This document shows, piece after piece, positions 1 to 8,890 of a stretch of 64,000 nucleotides of DNA. This stretch comes from Nocardioides limicola (GTDB lineage Bacteria; Actinomycetota; Actinomycetes; Propionibacteriales; Nocardioidaceae). The notes under the pieces were generated by a model. It made no database searches, had not been told where the DNA came from, and was given only the letters and a program-made list of their open reading frames with translations. The translations under genes were made by a program, and so were the position numbers. The first letter of the stretch is position 1. The number at the start of each line of letters is the position of its first letter. The stretch lies in the NCBI RefSeq assembly GCF_016827675.1, contig NZ_JAERJA010000005.1, positions 124,001-188,000 on the forward strand, written 5' to 3'.

Positions 1-274
1 ACTCGACGCCCGCCTCGGCGGGCCGGAGCGCAGCGACCGTGGTGCGATTGGCCAGCCGGATCTCCTGGTCGTCGTACCACTCCGCGGGCTGCAGGGCGAG
101 AGCGGCAAGCTCCTGCTTGCCGGCCAGGTAGTCCTTGCTGAGCGGCGGCCGGTCGTAAGGGAACTCGCCGGCGTCGACCAGCGTGAGGTCGCCGTCATAC
201 CCACCGGAGCGGAGCGCCGCCGCGGTGCTGACGCCGGCGATGCCGCCGCCGACGATGACGATGCTCGCGACCAT
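1..274 (-). CDS. Ferredoxin reductase of a Rieske dioxygenase (partial, runs off the window)
   Basis: Only the first 91 residues are visible; the rest lies beyond the left edge. The N-terminus has an FAD/NAD-type Rossmann motif (IVIVGGGIAGVSTA) and then YDRPPLSKDYL, a signature of the flavoprotein reductases that feed electrons from NAD(P)H to Rieske ferredoxins (BphA4/HcaD family). Its ATG shares one base with the stop of the upstream ferredoxin gene, so the three genes oxygenase, ferredoxin and reductase are translationally coupled. The role as electron donor is inferred from family and order; the substrate is unknown. The part seen is intact. Confidence 0.85.
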   Translation of the reverse strand, partial: MVASIVIVGGGIAGVSTAAALRSGGYDGDLTLVDAGEFPYDRPPLSKDYLAGKQELAALALQPAEWYDDQEIRLANRTTVAALRPAEAGVE

Positions 275-612
275 CACACCGGCTTCTCATTCGGGAAGAG
301 GTAGATCTCGCCGTCGCGGACCTCGACCCGGTGGGCCACGGTGTCCTGCGTGGCGGGCAGGCCGTCGACCTCACCGGTCTTCAGGTTGAACTTCGAGGCG
401 TGCAGCGGGCACTCCACGTCGCCGTCCTCGACCCAGCCGTCGGCCAGCGAGGCGGTCTCGTGGGTGCAGGTGTCGTTGAGCGCCCAGCAGAAGCCGGCCT
501 CGTCACGGAGGATGGCGATGTCGTCCTCGGTGCCGGTGACCTCCTTGGAGATGGCGATGCCTTCCCCCTCCTCGACATCGTCGAGGGAGGCAACACGGAT
601 GCCTTCGCTCAT
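274..612 (-). CDS. Rieske-type [2Fe-2S] ferredoxin
   Basis: This 112-residue protein has the two Rieske cluster ligand pairs, C49-T-H51 and C68-P-L-H71, in the usual spacing for the small ferredoxins of aromatic ring dioxygenases. It should carry electrons from the reductase encoded just downstream to the oxygenase encoded just upstream. The start is the ATG overlapping the oxygenase stop (ATGA); a longer in-frame start 48 bases upstream would lie inside the oxygenase and is not needed. A nitrite reductase small subunit also has this fold, but the neighbours settle the role. Confidence 0.92.
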   Translation of the reverse strand: MSEGIRVASLDDVEEGEGIAISKEVTGTEDDIAILRDEAGFCWALNDTCTHETASLADGWVEDGDVECPLHASKFNLKTGEVDGLPATQDTVAHRVEVRDGEIYLFPNEKPV

Positions 613-1967
613 GACGGGTCCTCCTCGTGCCAGGCGGGGGTGTTCATCAAGGTGCGCCACCGGGCGTAGAACGCCCGCCCTGCGGCGTCGCTGTAGAGCT
701 CACTGGTCACGCCGGGGAAGCGGCCGTCCTCGCGTTCGGAGTCGATCCCCATCTGGTAGTTCAGGGCGACGCCGTTGGTGATGAAGCCGTGCGCGATGGA
801 CTGGCACTCGCTCCAGTTCTCCCCGTCGTCCTGCTCGAAGATGCCGCTCGGGCCGAAGGTGCGCAGGTTGTAGCGGCGCTGTGCCTCCTTGACCTCGTCC
901 GGCCAGGATCTGTCGACGATGGTCCAGGCCCAGACCTCGATCTGGTTCGGGCCCTTGGGGTGCCAGATCCGGATCGAACCGTTGACAGGGAGATAGGAGA
1001 AGTTGGGGAAGACCGTGGCGTGGCCATTGGTCAGCGGACCGTCCACGCGGGCGTCGCCGAGCCGCTCGCGCAGCGCGTCGTAGTCGACGTGTTCGTGGAC
1101 GGTGGGGGCGTCGAACCGGTTCTTGGGATGGACCGGAAAGCCGGCGCCGTGGCCGTTGGGGTCGACGTACTGGCGGCCGGTGCGGTGGACGATCTCGTCC
1201 TTGGGCTTCTTGCCGGTCGGGCTCATCACCTGCAGCGCCGAGGCGTGGCTCATGTTGACGTGGTACCAGTCGGTGGCGAACTGCTCGGCCGCCAGCTTCC
1301 AGTTGCCGTCGAGCACCCACTTGTGGACGCCGCCGATGACCTCGGTGCCCTCGTCATCGTGGTCGAGCATCGCGTCCATGTACCAGGCCATGTCGCCCAG
1401 CGACTCGCGCAGCGAGACCGACTCGGGGTTCCAGGTGCCGAAGATCAGGCCCTTGTAGGTCTCGACGTGGGGCACCTCGACCAGGCCCCAGTCCTCGCGG
1501 CGGAAGGACTCCGGGTAGCCGTCCTGGTTGGGGACGCTGACCAGCCCGCCCTGCAGGTCGTAGGCCCAGCCGTGGTAGGTGCAGGTGAAGTTCTTGGTCC
1601 GGCCGGAGTCGGCACGGCACACCCGCGCTCCTCGGTGGCGACAGGAGTTGAGGAACGCCTTGATCTCGCGATCCTTGTTCATCGTCACGATGACCGGGTC
1701 CTCACCCATGTAGGTGGTGAAGAAGTCGCCCGGCTTCTGGAACTGGTGGGTGTGCGCGAGGAACAGCCAGCTCGGGGCGAACACCCGCCGCAGCTCCTGG
1801 CGGTAGAGCTGCTCGTCGGTGAAGATCGCGCGGTCCAGCAGGCCGCCCTCGGCGTCCACCAGGCCGGCGACGTCCAGGTTGCGGATCAGCCCGTCCGGCC
1901 GACGCAGCGCACCGCTCGGCGCAGTGGTCGCTGCCCGGGACGTCGCAGGCTCGATGGTCGAGGTCAT
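609..1967 (-). CDS. Aromatic ring-hydroxylating dioxygenase, Rieske alpha subunit
   Basis: The 452-residue protein has a Rieske domain with ligands C109-R-H111 and C129-TY-H132, then a catalytic domain with the mononuclear iron motif D233-WY-H236-VNMS-H241. This is the standard arrangement of biphenyl/naphthalene/phenylpropionate-type oxygenases, which add O2 to an aromatic ring to give a cis-dihydrodiol. It heads the ferredoxin-reductase operon and is transcribed away from the MDR/mhpB genes across a 97-bp gap. No small beta subunit is seen next to it, unlike most dioxygenases of this class; it may be beyond the window or absent. The substrate cannot be read from sequence. Confidence 0.9.
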   Translation of the reverse strand: MTSTIEPATSRAATTAPSGALRRPDGLIRNLDVAGLVDAEGGLLDRAIFTDEQLYRQELRRVFAPSWLFLAHTHQFQKPGDFFTTYMGEDPVIVTMNKDREIKAFLNSCRHRGARVCRADSGRTKNFTCTYHGWAYDLQGGLVSVPNQDGYPESFRREDWGLVEVPHVETYKGLIFGTWNPESVSLRESLGDMAWYMDAMLDHDDEGTEVIGGVHKWVLDGNWKLAAEQFATDWYHVNMSHASALQVMSPTGKKPKDEIVHRTGRQYVDPNGHGAGFPVHPKNRFDAPTVHEHVDYDALRERLGDARVDGPLTNGHATVFPNFSYLPVNGSIRIWHPKGPNQIEVWAWTIVDRSWPDEVKEAQRRYNLRTFGPSGIFEQDDGENWSECQSIAHGFITNGVALNYQMGIDSEREDGRFPGVTSELYSDAAGRAFYARWRTLMNTPAWHEEDPS

Positions 1968-2064
1968 GCTGCTACCGAACTACGTCGGCGAGGAGCGATC
2001 CAGCGGCGTTCCGCAGCACGGCACATCAGGTGCACCCGACGTGGTCGGCGACGACCGTGAGGGC

Positions 2065-3048
2065 ATGCTCACCGCAACCGCTGTGTCGCAGAGTGCGACC
2101 GATCCCCTGTCCGGGCTGGTGCTGACCGATGCCCCTATCCCCGAGGTCCGACCGGGCTGGGCGCTGGTCCGCATCGTCGCGACCTCTCTCAACATGCACG
2201 ACCTGTGGACCCTGCGCGGGGTCGGCCACGCCCCCGAGGACCTGCCCCGGGTGCTGGGATGCGACGCCGCCGGGTACGACGCTGACGGCAACCCGGTCGT
2301 CGTCTACCCGATCATCGCCTCCACCGACCGCGGCCATGGCGACGAGACCCTCGACCCGCAGCGCGCCTTGTTGTCGGAGAAGCACGACGGCGCGTTCGCG
2401 GAGTACCTCGCCATCCCCGAGCGCAACCTGATCCCCAAGCCAGCCGACCTTTCCTTCGACGAGGCGGCCTGCCTCCCGGTCGCTTGGGGTACGGCGTACC
2501 GCATGCTCTTCACACTGGCGCAGATCAGGCCGGGCACCCGGGTGCTGGTGCAGGGCGCCGGGGGTGGCGTCGCCTCCGCGGCGATCAAGCTGGCGCTTGC
2601 CGCCGGGGCCGAGGTCTATGCGACCTCGCGGTCGGCGGAGAAGCTCGAGCTGGCCGAGTCGTGGGGTGCGCGTGGCGTCGAGTCCGGCGGCCGGCTCCCG
2701 GAGAAGGTCGACGTCGTCGTCGAGACCGTCGGCGAGGCCACCTGGTCCCACTCGTTGAAATGCCTGCGCCCCGGCGGCACCGTGGTGATCGCCGGCGCCA
2801 CCTCGGGCATGAACCCGCCCGCCGATCTGGGCCGGATCTTCTACCAGCAGCAGCGGATCTTCGGCTCCACCGGTTGCACCCGCACCGAGTTCGTCGACCT
2901 GCTGCGCATGATCGCCGCGACCGGCGTACGTCCGGTCATCGACCGCACCATGCCTCTCGACGAGATCCACAAGGGCTTCCAACTGATGACCGACGGCGAC
3001 CTCGCCGGCAAGGTCGTGATCCACCCACCCGCACCCGAAGGAGCCTGA
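2065..3048 (+). CDS. MDR-family NAD(P)-dependent oxidoreductase (quinone reductase/alcohol dehydrogenase-like)
   Basis: The 327-residue chain has the medium-chain dehydrogenase fold: an N-terminal GroES-like part and a nucleotide-binding part with VLVQGAGGGVASAAIKLALAAG. The cysteines that hold the structural zinc are missing, so it belongs with the zinc-independent quinone-reductase-like branch. The ATG chosen follows a weak GTGAGGG ribosome site; earlier in-frame starts fall inside the divergent dioxygenase gene. It is first in an operon with mhpB (1 base between stop and start) and a hydrolase, so it probably oxidises or reduces a ring intermediate. The exact reaction is not known. Confidence 0.75.
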   Translation: MLTATAVSQSATDPLSGLVLTDAPIPEVRPGWALVRIVATSLNMHDLWTLRGVGHAPEDLPRVLGCDAAGYDADGNPVVVYPIIASTDRGHGDETLDPQRALLSEKHDGAFAEYLAIPERNLIPKPADLSFDEAACLPVAWGTAYRMLFTLAQIRPGTRVLVQGAGGGVASAAIKLALAAGAEVYATSRSAEKLELAESWGARGVESGGRLPEKVDVVVETVGEATWSHSLKCLRPGGTVVIAGATSGMNPPADLGRIFYQQQRIFGSTGCTRTEFVDLLRMIAATGVRPVIDRTMPLDEIHKGFQLMTDGDLAGKVVIHPPAPEGA

Positions 3049-3049
3049 G

Positions 3050-3982
3050 ATGACCGCCGCCGCCGTGGGCCTCTCCCACTCGCCGCTGATCGGCAAGAAC
3101 GACCCCGCGCCCGACGTACTCGCTGCCGTCGGCGGCGCCATCGACGAGGCGAAGGCCTTCGTGAAGGAGTTCGACCCCGAACTGGTCGTGCTCTACGCAC
3201 CCGACCACTACAACGGCTTCTTCTACAAGGAGATGCCGCCGTTCTGCCTCGCGACCGAGGCGCACGCGGTAGGCGACTTCGGCTCCCAGGCCGGACCACT
3301 CTCGGTCGACAACGACGCCGCCAAGGCACTCGCGCAGGGCGCGCTGGATCGCGGCGTGGACCTCACCGTCTCGGCGCGGATGACCGTGGACCACGGGTTC
3401 GTGCAGCCGCTGGAGATCCTCTTCGGCGGCATCGACCAGATGCCGGTGGTGCCGGTCTTCGTCAACGGCGTCGCCACTCCCCTCGGCCCGGTCAGCCGCA
3501 TCCGCGCGCTGGGCACTGCCATCGGGCAGGCCGCGGCCACCCTCGACAAGCGGGTCCTCTTCCTCGGCTCCGGTGGCCTGTCGCACGACCCGCCGGTGCC
3601 GGTGCTCGAGGGCGCCCCGCCGCGGGTCGCCGACGCCCTCATCGAGGGGCACCAGCCGACTCCCGAGCAGCGCGCCAAGGGCGAGGAGCGGGTCGTCCAG
3701 GCCGGCCGTGACTACGCCGCCGGGTCGACCACGATGATCCCGATCAACCCCGAGTGGGACAACCATCTGCTCGACCTGATCGAGCGCGGCGACCTCGCCG
3801 AGTTCGACTCCTGGACCGTCGACTGGATGGGCGAACAGGGTGGCGGCTCCGGCCACGAGGTGCGCACCTGGATCGCCGCGTTCGCCTCACTCGCGGCCAC
3901 CGTCGACTACTCACTGGAGTCGCGGTTCTATCGCGCCATCCCGGAGTGGATCGCCGGCTTTGCGGTCGCCACCGGGCGGTGA
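3050..3982 (+). CDS. mhpB: Extradiol ring-cleavage dioxygenase, MhpB type (copy 1)
   Basis: The 310-residue protein matches the LigB-superfamily enzyme 2,3-dihydroxyphenylpropionate 1,2-dioxygenase (EC 1.13.11.16; E. coli MhpB has 314 residues), which opens catechol rings with O2 and Fe(II). The motifs HSPL, PDHYNGFF, VDHG with H115 and GLSHDPP with H179 are present; the last two histidines fall at the same positions as the acid-base pair known from E. coli MhpB. A strong GAAGGAG ribosome site precedes the ATG. It overlaps a downstream hydrolase by GTGA. A second, divergent copy lies about 23 kb away. The real substrate may be another 3-substituted catechol. Confidence 0.9.
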   Translation: MTAAAVGLSHSPLIGKNDPAPDVLAAVGGAIDEAKAFVKEFDPELVVLYAPDHYNGFFYKEMPPFCLATEAHAVGDFGSQAGPLSVDNDAAKALAQGALDRGVDLTVSARMTVDHGFVQPLEILFGGIDQMPVVPVFVNGVATPLGPVSRIRALGTAIGQAAATLDKRVLFLGSGGLSHDPPVPVLEGAPPRVADALIEGHQPTPEQRAKGEERVVQAGRDYAAGSTTMIPINPEWDNHLLDLIERGDLAEFDSWTVDWMGEQGGGSGHEVRTWIAAFASLAATVDYSLESRFYRAIPEWIAGFAVATGR

Positions 3983-4728
3983 AACTGCACCACGAGATCG
4001 CCGGCCCCACTGCGGGGCCGGCGATCGTCTGCGTCGGCTCGCTCGGCACCACGCTGGAGATGTGGCGGCCGCAGATCGATGCCCTTTCCCCCGACTTCCG
4101 CGTCGTCGCGGTCGACCTGCCGGGCCACGGTGGTACGCAGATCCCGGACCAGCCGCCGACGGTGGCGTCGTACGCCGCCACGGTGGCCGACTTGATGGTC
4201 GCACTCGGGCACACCCGGTTCGGCGTGGTCGGGCTGTCCTTCGGTGGCGCGGTCGCGCAGGTCCTCGCGGCGGACCATGCCGCGCACGTGACCGCAGCCG
4301 TGGTCGCTTGCACCGCTCCGAGCTTCGACACCGGTTTCTGGACCGACCGCGCGGCCGCCGTACGACGTGACGGGCTCGGCCCGGTCGTCGAGGCCACGGC
4401 GCTCCGCCGGTTCAGCGCGGACTTCACCGCGCGGGCGCCCGAGGCTGCCGCGGCCTCGCTCAAGCAGCTCGCGGCCATGGACCCCGAGGGCTACGCGGTC
4501 ACCTGCGAGGCGCTGGGCTCCTTCGCCGAGCCCGTGGCCGACCGCATCCGGGTCCCGGTCCAGCTCGTCGCCGGATCCGCTGACCAGGTCACCCCGCCGC
4601 ATCTGGCCGACCGGCTCCTCGAGCTGATCCCCGAGGCCCGCCTCGACCTGCTCGACGGTGCCGGCCACTTGGCCAGCCTGGAGCAGCCCCGAGCCTTCAC
4701 CGCGCTGGTGCGCGCCCACTTCGGCTGA
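3979..4728 (+). CDS. Alpha/beta hydrolase, PcaD/meta-cleavage hydrolase type
   Basis: The 249-residue protein has a complete catalytic triad: nucleophile S87 in GLSFGG, D202 in GSADQVTP and H230 in GAGHLASLEQP. Length and motifs resemble 3-oxoadipate enol-lactonases and C-C hydrolases of meta-cleavage pathways. The GTG start overlaps the mhpB stop (GTGA), which argues that it acts on the MhpB product. A choice between C-C hydrolase (MhpC role) and enol-lactone hydrolase cannot be made here; a clearer MhpC homologue sits in the second cluster. Confidence 0.8.
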   Translation: MKLHHEIAGPTAGPAIVCVGSLGTTLEMWRPQIDALSPDFRVVAVDLPGHGGTQIPDQPPTVASYAATVADLMVALGHTRFGVVGLSFGGAVAQVLAADHAAHVTAAVVACTAPSFDTGFWTDRAAAVRRDGLGPVVEATALRRFSADFTARAPEAAAASLKQLAAMDPEGYAVTCEALGSFAEPVADRIRVPVQLVAGSADQVTPPHLADRLLELIPEARLDLLDGAGHLASLEQPRAFTALVRAHFG

Positions 4729-4799
4729 GTCGGTCGCGCCGACATCGGCTGTCGGCGAGGGCATGGTCCGAAGGCGACCAAGGCGCCACCGCACAGGAC

Positions 4800-4837
4800 G
4801 CCCGCCCCTCACTCGTCGGACGAGGCGAGGGACGGGC
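4800..4837. terminator. Bidirectional hairpin terminator between convergent operons
   Basis: Outer arms GCCCGCCCCTC and GAGGGACGGGC pair with one mismatch, and inside them CTCGTC/GACGAG form a second stem. The hairpin lies in the 124-bp gap between the 3' ends of the hydrolase (plus) and the ABC binding-protein gene (minus), so it can stop transcription from both sides. No U-run follows, as is common in high-GC actinobacteria. Confidence 0.6.
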
Positions 4838-4852
4838 TCCCGTGGCAGATCC

Positions 4853-6088
4853 TCACTGAGCGGCGAACTCCTCGGCGAGCTCGGAGGCGAACGGCTCCTC
4901 GACGACGGTGAGGCCACCGGCCTGGTCAGGGTCGACGACCGACACGAAGGTCTCGTTGGTGGGCATCACCGACCCGTCGGTGAGGTCCATGACCGGCATC
5001 AGGCCGGTGTCGACCGCGTCGAGGCTGCGCAGCGCCGAGGCGACACCGGCGCGCGTGAGGTCGCCGTTCTCGCAGGCCTGGTCGAGCGCCTGGCCCATCA
5101 CGGCCGCCGAGGCGTAGCCGTAGTTGACGTAGATCGTCGGGTCGTCGCCCTCGTAGGCCTCGGCGACCTGCTGCGCGGTCACGGAGTCACCGGCAAACGG
5201 CTCGTAGGACGTGATCACCCGTAGGTTGTCCTTCAGCGCACCACCAACCGGCGTGTCGAGCAGCGCCGGGTCGAATCCCGGGCCGTTGGTGAGGATCGGG
5301 ACGTCCAGGCCAGAGGCCGCGGCGACACCGGCGATCGACGCGGTCTGGCGCGGGCCGGCGCTGACCAGGATGGCGTCCACCTCGGCGTTGGCGAGCTGGT
5401 TGACCTGCGCGGTGAGGTCGGTGGCAGTCGGGTCGACGGCGATGGCCTCGAGCTCCAAACCAGCTTCCTTCGCGACGTACTGGCTGCCCAGCAGCGCGTT
5501 GCCGCCGAAGTCACCCTCGAAGTAGACGTGGCCGATGGTGTCGCCCTCGGCGATCAGGCCCTCGCGCATCAGGTGGTCCAGCCCGTTGATGATCTCACCG
5601 GGGTATGACGCACCGACCACGACCAGGCCCTCCTTGCCGATCCAGTCAGTCGACCAGGTCGCCGGGATCGTGATGGCTCCAGTGGTGGCGATCTGCGGCG
5701 ACAGCGCGGCGATCACCGGGGAACCAAGCAGTTGCACGAAGCCGAGCACGTCCTTCTCCAGGTCGACGAACTGGCTGGTCGCCTTCTGTACGTCGTACGC
5801 ATGGTCAGCGACCTCCAGCTCGACCTGGCGGCCGCAGATGCCGCCGTCAGCGTTGCGCTCGTTGAAGTAGAGCCGGTTGCCGTCGACCAGGGTCCGGCCG
5901 AGGCCGGCGAAGACGTTGGAGAGGTCACTCATCGCGCCGATCGTGATGGTGTCGGCGGTGACGCCGAAGTCGGTCTTCACGTCGCCGCTCTCGCCGCCGG
6001 CTTCCGCGCCGCGGGTGGCGCACGAACTCGCGGTGACCGCGATGATGAGGGCGGCGGCGACCATGCCGCTGCGGAGGCTGGGTTTCAT
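4853..6088 (-). CDS. ABC transporter substrate-binding lipoprotein, LivJ/amide family
   Basis: The 411-residue precursor begins with a basic-hydrophobic signal peptide and a lipobox ending ASSC, so it should be a lipoprotein on the outer face of the membrane. The rest has the Leu/Ile/Val-binding fold (ITIGAMSDLSNVFAGLG near the mature N-terminus). Binding proteins of this family often take aromatic acids, and the neighbouring catabolic genes suggest that here, but this is inference. The ATG chosen has GAAAGG about 10 bases upstream; two earlier in-frame ATGs lack better sites. It is the last gene of the permease/ATPase operon. Confidence 0.85.
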   Translation of the reverse strand: MKPSLRSGMVAAALIIAVTASSCATRGAEAGGESGDVKTDFGVTADTITIGAMSDLSNVFAGLGRTLVDGNRLYFNERNADGGICGRQVELEVADHAYDVQKATSQFVDLEKDVLGFVQLLGSPVIAALSPQIATTGAITIPATWSTDWIGKEGLVVVGASYPGEIINGLDHLMREGLIAEGDTIGHVYFEGDFGGNALLGSQYVAKEAGLELEAIAVDPTATDLTAQVNQLANAEVDAILVSAGPRQTASIAGVAAASGLDVPILTNGPGFDPALLDTPVGGALKDNLRVITSYEPFAGDSVTAQQVAEAYEGDDPTIYVNYGYASAAVMGQALDQACENGDLTRAGVASALRSLDAVDTGLMPVMDLTDGSVMPTNETFVSVVDPDQAGGLTVVEEPFASELAEEFAAQ

Positions 6089-6125
6089 GGGGGTGGAACC
6101 TTTCATCGGGGTGTGGGACGGACCG

Positions 6126-7184
6126 TCAGGAACGACGGACGAGGGTGCGGAGCCGCCCACCGAGTGCGGCCAGCCCTCCGGGCTCGACGACGAGGACGAG
6201 GACGATCGAGGCGCCGAAGATCAGGTGCGCGAGCATCGTGGCGTCGAGGCCACCGGTCCCGGGGTCGGCGAGGAAGGTCAGGGAGGTGCTGAACTTCTCC
6301 AGAACCAGTGGTAGCGCAGTGACGAACACGCCGCCCGCAACCGCTCCACCGACAGATCCGAGGCCGCCGATGACGACCATGGCAAGGAACGTCACCGAGA
6401 GCAGCAGCGTGAAGTACTGCGGGACGATGTACTGGAAGGCGAGCGCGGTCAGAACTCCGGCCACACCGGCGAACATCGAGGAGCAGACGAAAGCAGAGGC
6501 CTGGTAGCGGCGCACCTCCACGCCCATCGAGCCCGCAGCCGCGGCGCTGTCGCGCATCAGCCGCAACGCGCGGCCGGGCCGGCCCCGCACGATCCGGGTG
6601 GCGACGACGATGCTGACGACCAGCACCAGAACGCTGAGATACCAGAGCCGCTCGCGCTCCAGGAACGGGATGCCGAGTACGACGAGCTCGGGGTTGCGGC
6701 CGGTCAGCTCGAAGCCGCCGATGCTGAGGGTCGGGACCCTGCGGCCGTTGAACCCGCCGGTCAGCGGTGCGGCATTGCGCAGGACGTGCTCGCCGATGAA
6801 GACCAGCGCCAGCGAGGCGACGCCGAGGTAGAGCCCCTTGACGCGGGCGGCCACCGGGCTGAAGGCCAGGCCCGCGAGGCCGGCGAGCAGGACCGCGGCC
6901 AGCGCGGCCACCGTGGACGGCAGGCCGAGCCCGCTGGCCTCGCCGCCGGGCTCGGAGCCGGCCGCGAGGAAGGCGTAGCCGTAGGCGCCGACCGCGAGGA
7001 AGAACGCGTGGGCGAGGGACAACTGTCCGGCGGTGCCGGTGAGCACGGTCAGGCCGATCGCGCCGATGGCGCCGGCCATCCCCAGGATGCCGATGATCAG
7101 CCACGATCCGTCGACGTACAGCGGCATGGCGAGCAGCGGCAGCACGAGCAGCCAGGGCAGGAGGCGGGCGACGCGGTCAGACAC
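6126..7184 (-). CDS. ABC transporter permease, LivM type
   Basis: The 352-residue, strongly hydrophobic protein has the BPD_transp_2 pattern with many membrane segments and the typical LTGTAGQLSLAHAFF and VVIGGLGSVGGAVAGG stretches of LivM proteins; the latter loop contacts the ATPases. It starts at a GTG eight bases before the end of the LivH-type gene and therefore is coupled to it. It forms half of the membrane channel of the importer. Confidence 0.88.
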   Translation of the reverse strand: MSDRVARLLPWLLVLPLLAMPLYVDGSWLIIGILGMAGAIGAIGLTVLTGTAGQLSLAHAFFLAVGAYGYAFLAAGSEPGGEASGLGLPSTVAALAAVLLAGLAGLAFSPVAARVKGLYLGVASLALVFIGEHVLRNAAPLTGGFNGRRVPTLSIGGFELTGRNPELVVLGIPFLERERLWYLSVLVLVVSIVVATRIVRGRPGRALRLMRDSAAAAGSMGVEVRRYQASAFVCSSMFAGVAGVLTALAFQYIVPQYFTLLLSVTFLAMVVIGGLGSVGGAVAGGVFVTALPLVLEKFSTSLTFLADPGTGGLDATMLAHLIFGASIVLVLVVEPGGLAALGGRLRTLVRRS

Positions 7185-8061
7185 GGGCCAGCTCCTTGGA
7201 ACCGAAGATGCCGGACGGTCGGACCATAAGCACCGCGAGCATCACGACGTACGGCGCGACGGGAGCGGCGTTGCCGCCGAGGAAGTGGAGTGCATCGGCG
7301 TACCCCTGCACCAGGCTCTGGGTGATGCCGACGATGAGGCCGCCGAGCACGGCGCCCTCGCTGGAGTCGAGGCCGCCGATGATGATGGCGGGGATCGCGT
7401 TGAGCGCGATGATCCCGGAGTGGTGGTCCAGGCCGGCGTTGGGGAAGGCGGCGAGGAAGATGCCAGCTATGCAGGCCATGGCGCCGCCCATCGCCCATGA
7501 GACCATCGCAACGCGGCGCTGGCTGATGCCCATGAGCGCGGCGGTCTCGGCATCTTCGGCCGAGGCGCGCATGCGGGTGCCGAAGTCGGTCATCCGGAAC
7601 ACGACGAAGAACGCGGCGATCACTGCGATGCCGACGATGGTGGCGGCGATGCGAGCCTGCGGCAGCACGGTGCCGAGCAGCGTGACCCGGGCGTCGCCCC
7701 ACGGGTCGCCCATGGAGAAGACCTCGGTGCCGATCCGGCGGCTCAGCTCGGCGGCAAGCAGCACATCGAGGCCGATGGTGAGGATGGTGGGCACCAGATG
7801 GTCATGGGTGCGGGCGAGTGAGACGACCCGTTCGGCGACGATGGCACCGAGGCCGGCGGTGACCAAGCCGGCGGCGACGCCGAGGCCGAAGTTGGAGTGC
7901 TCGGAGACCACGGCCACGACGTACGCCCCGAGCAGCATCAAGGAGCCGTGGGCCAGGTTGATGACCTTGGTCCCCTTGTAGATCACGACGAAGCCGAGCG
8001 CGATCAGGGCGTAGATGGAGCCCAGTGACAGCCCCAGGAACAGCAGTTGGACGATCTTCAC
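7177..8061 (-). CDS. ABC transporter permease, LivH type
   Basis: The 294-residue membrane protein is the other channel subunit. GSIYALIALGFVVIYKGTKVINLAHG at the N-terminus (here quoted only as a LivH hallmark in residues 15-40) and IIIGGLDSSEGAVLGG near the C-terminus identify the family. The start is a GTG with GAGGAG eight bases upstream. It lies 10 bases after the LivG-type ATPase gene and overlaps the LivM-type gene. Confidence 0.88.
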   Translation of the reverse strand: MKIVQLLFLGLSLGSIYALIALGFVVIYKGTKVINLAHGSLMLLGAYVVAVVSEHSNFGLGVAAGLVTAGLGAIVAERVVSLARTHDHLVPTILTIGLDVLLAAELSRRIGTEVFSMGDPWGDARVTLLGTVLPQARIAATIVGIAVIAAFFVVFRMTDFGTRMRASAEDAETAALMGISQRRVAMVSWAMGGAMACIAGIFLAAFPNAGLDHHSGIIALNAIPAIIIGGLDSSEGAVLGGLIVGITQSLVQGYADALHFLGGNAAPVAPYVVMLAVLMVRPSGIFGSKELARV

Positions 8062-8071
8062 GGTGGGCTCC

Positions 8072-8890
8072 TCAGCACGCCGTCGGCGTGGTCGATGGCG
8101 CAGTTGTAACCGCTTGGTCGTGGGCGGCGGTTTCGCCGAGGTACGCCGCGATGACGGCTTCGGAACTCTGCACCTCTTCGGGTGTCCCCTCAGCGATGAG
8201 TCGGCCGAAGTCCAGGACGGTGATGTGGTCCGCGATCGCCATCACCACGGGCATGTCGTGCTCGACAAGGACCACCGAGATGCCGAGCGACTCGCGGACG
8301 CTCAGCACGAGCGAGGCGACGTCCCACTTCTCGAAGGCGGGCATTCCGGCGGCCGGCTCGTCGAGCAGCAAGATCTCCGGCTCGGTGCACAGGGCCCGGG
8401 CGATCTCGAGTCGCTTGCGGTCGCCGTACGCGAGGGTGCCGGCGCTGGCGTTGAGCTGGCCCCCCAGCCCGACGAAGTCGGCGATCTCGCGGACGCGCTC
8501 GCGGTGGATGCGTTCCTCGCGCCGGGCGCCGGGGAGGCCGAGGGCGGTGGCGAGGAAGCCGGCGCGAGTGAGGCGGTGCCGCGCGACCATCAGGTTGTCC
8601 ACGACCGTGGCGTGGCCGGAGAGCGCGATGTTCTGGAAGGCGCGGCCGATGCCCTCGCGGGCGATGCGATGCGGCGCCATCTCGGTGAGGTCGGTGTCGC
8701 CGAACCGGATGCTGCCGGCGGCGGGCCGGTAGTGGCCGCTGATGACGTTGAAGGTGGAGGACTTGCCAGCGCCATTGGGGCCGATCACGGCGTGGACCGT
8801 GCCGGGCTCAACGGTGAAGGAGAGGTCGTCGAGGGCGCGAATGCCACCGAACTGCAGCGTGACTCCCTCCACGGTCAGGGCACGGGTCAT
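8072..8890 (-). CDS. ABC transporter ATPase, LivG type
   Basis: The 272-residue ATPase has Walker A GPNGAGKS, a family signature in the form LAYGDRKRLEIARAL instead of the usual LSGGQ, and Walker B ILLLDEPAAGM, followed by the switch histidine in VVLVEHDMPVV. The degenerate signature is normal for LivG proteins. The ATG overlaps the stop of the LivF-type gene (ATGA), so this is chosen over an ATG three codons upstream. It energises import together with LivF. Confidence 0.88.
   Translation of the reverse strand: MTRALTVEGVTLQFGGIRALDDLSFTVEPGTVHAVIGPNGAGKSSTFNVISGHYRPAAGSIRFGDTDLTEMAPHRIAREGIGRAFQNIALSGHATVVDNLMVARHRLTRAGFLATALGLPGARREERIHRERVREIADFVGLGGQLNASAGTLAYGDRKRLEIARALCTEPEILLLDEPAAGMPAFEKWDVASLVLSVRESLGISVVLVEHDMPVVMAIADHITVLDFGRLIAEGTPEEVQSSEAVIAAYLGETAAHDQAVTTAPSTTPTAC

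Noticed and set aside
627..2060. Large plus-strand frame opposite the Rieske oxygenase
   Set aside because: High-GC shadow frame: low-complexity Val/Gly/Ala/Asp/Arg composition, no motifs, while the opposite strand has intact Rieske and iron-binding motifs.
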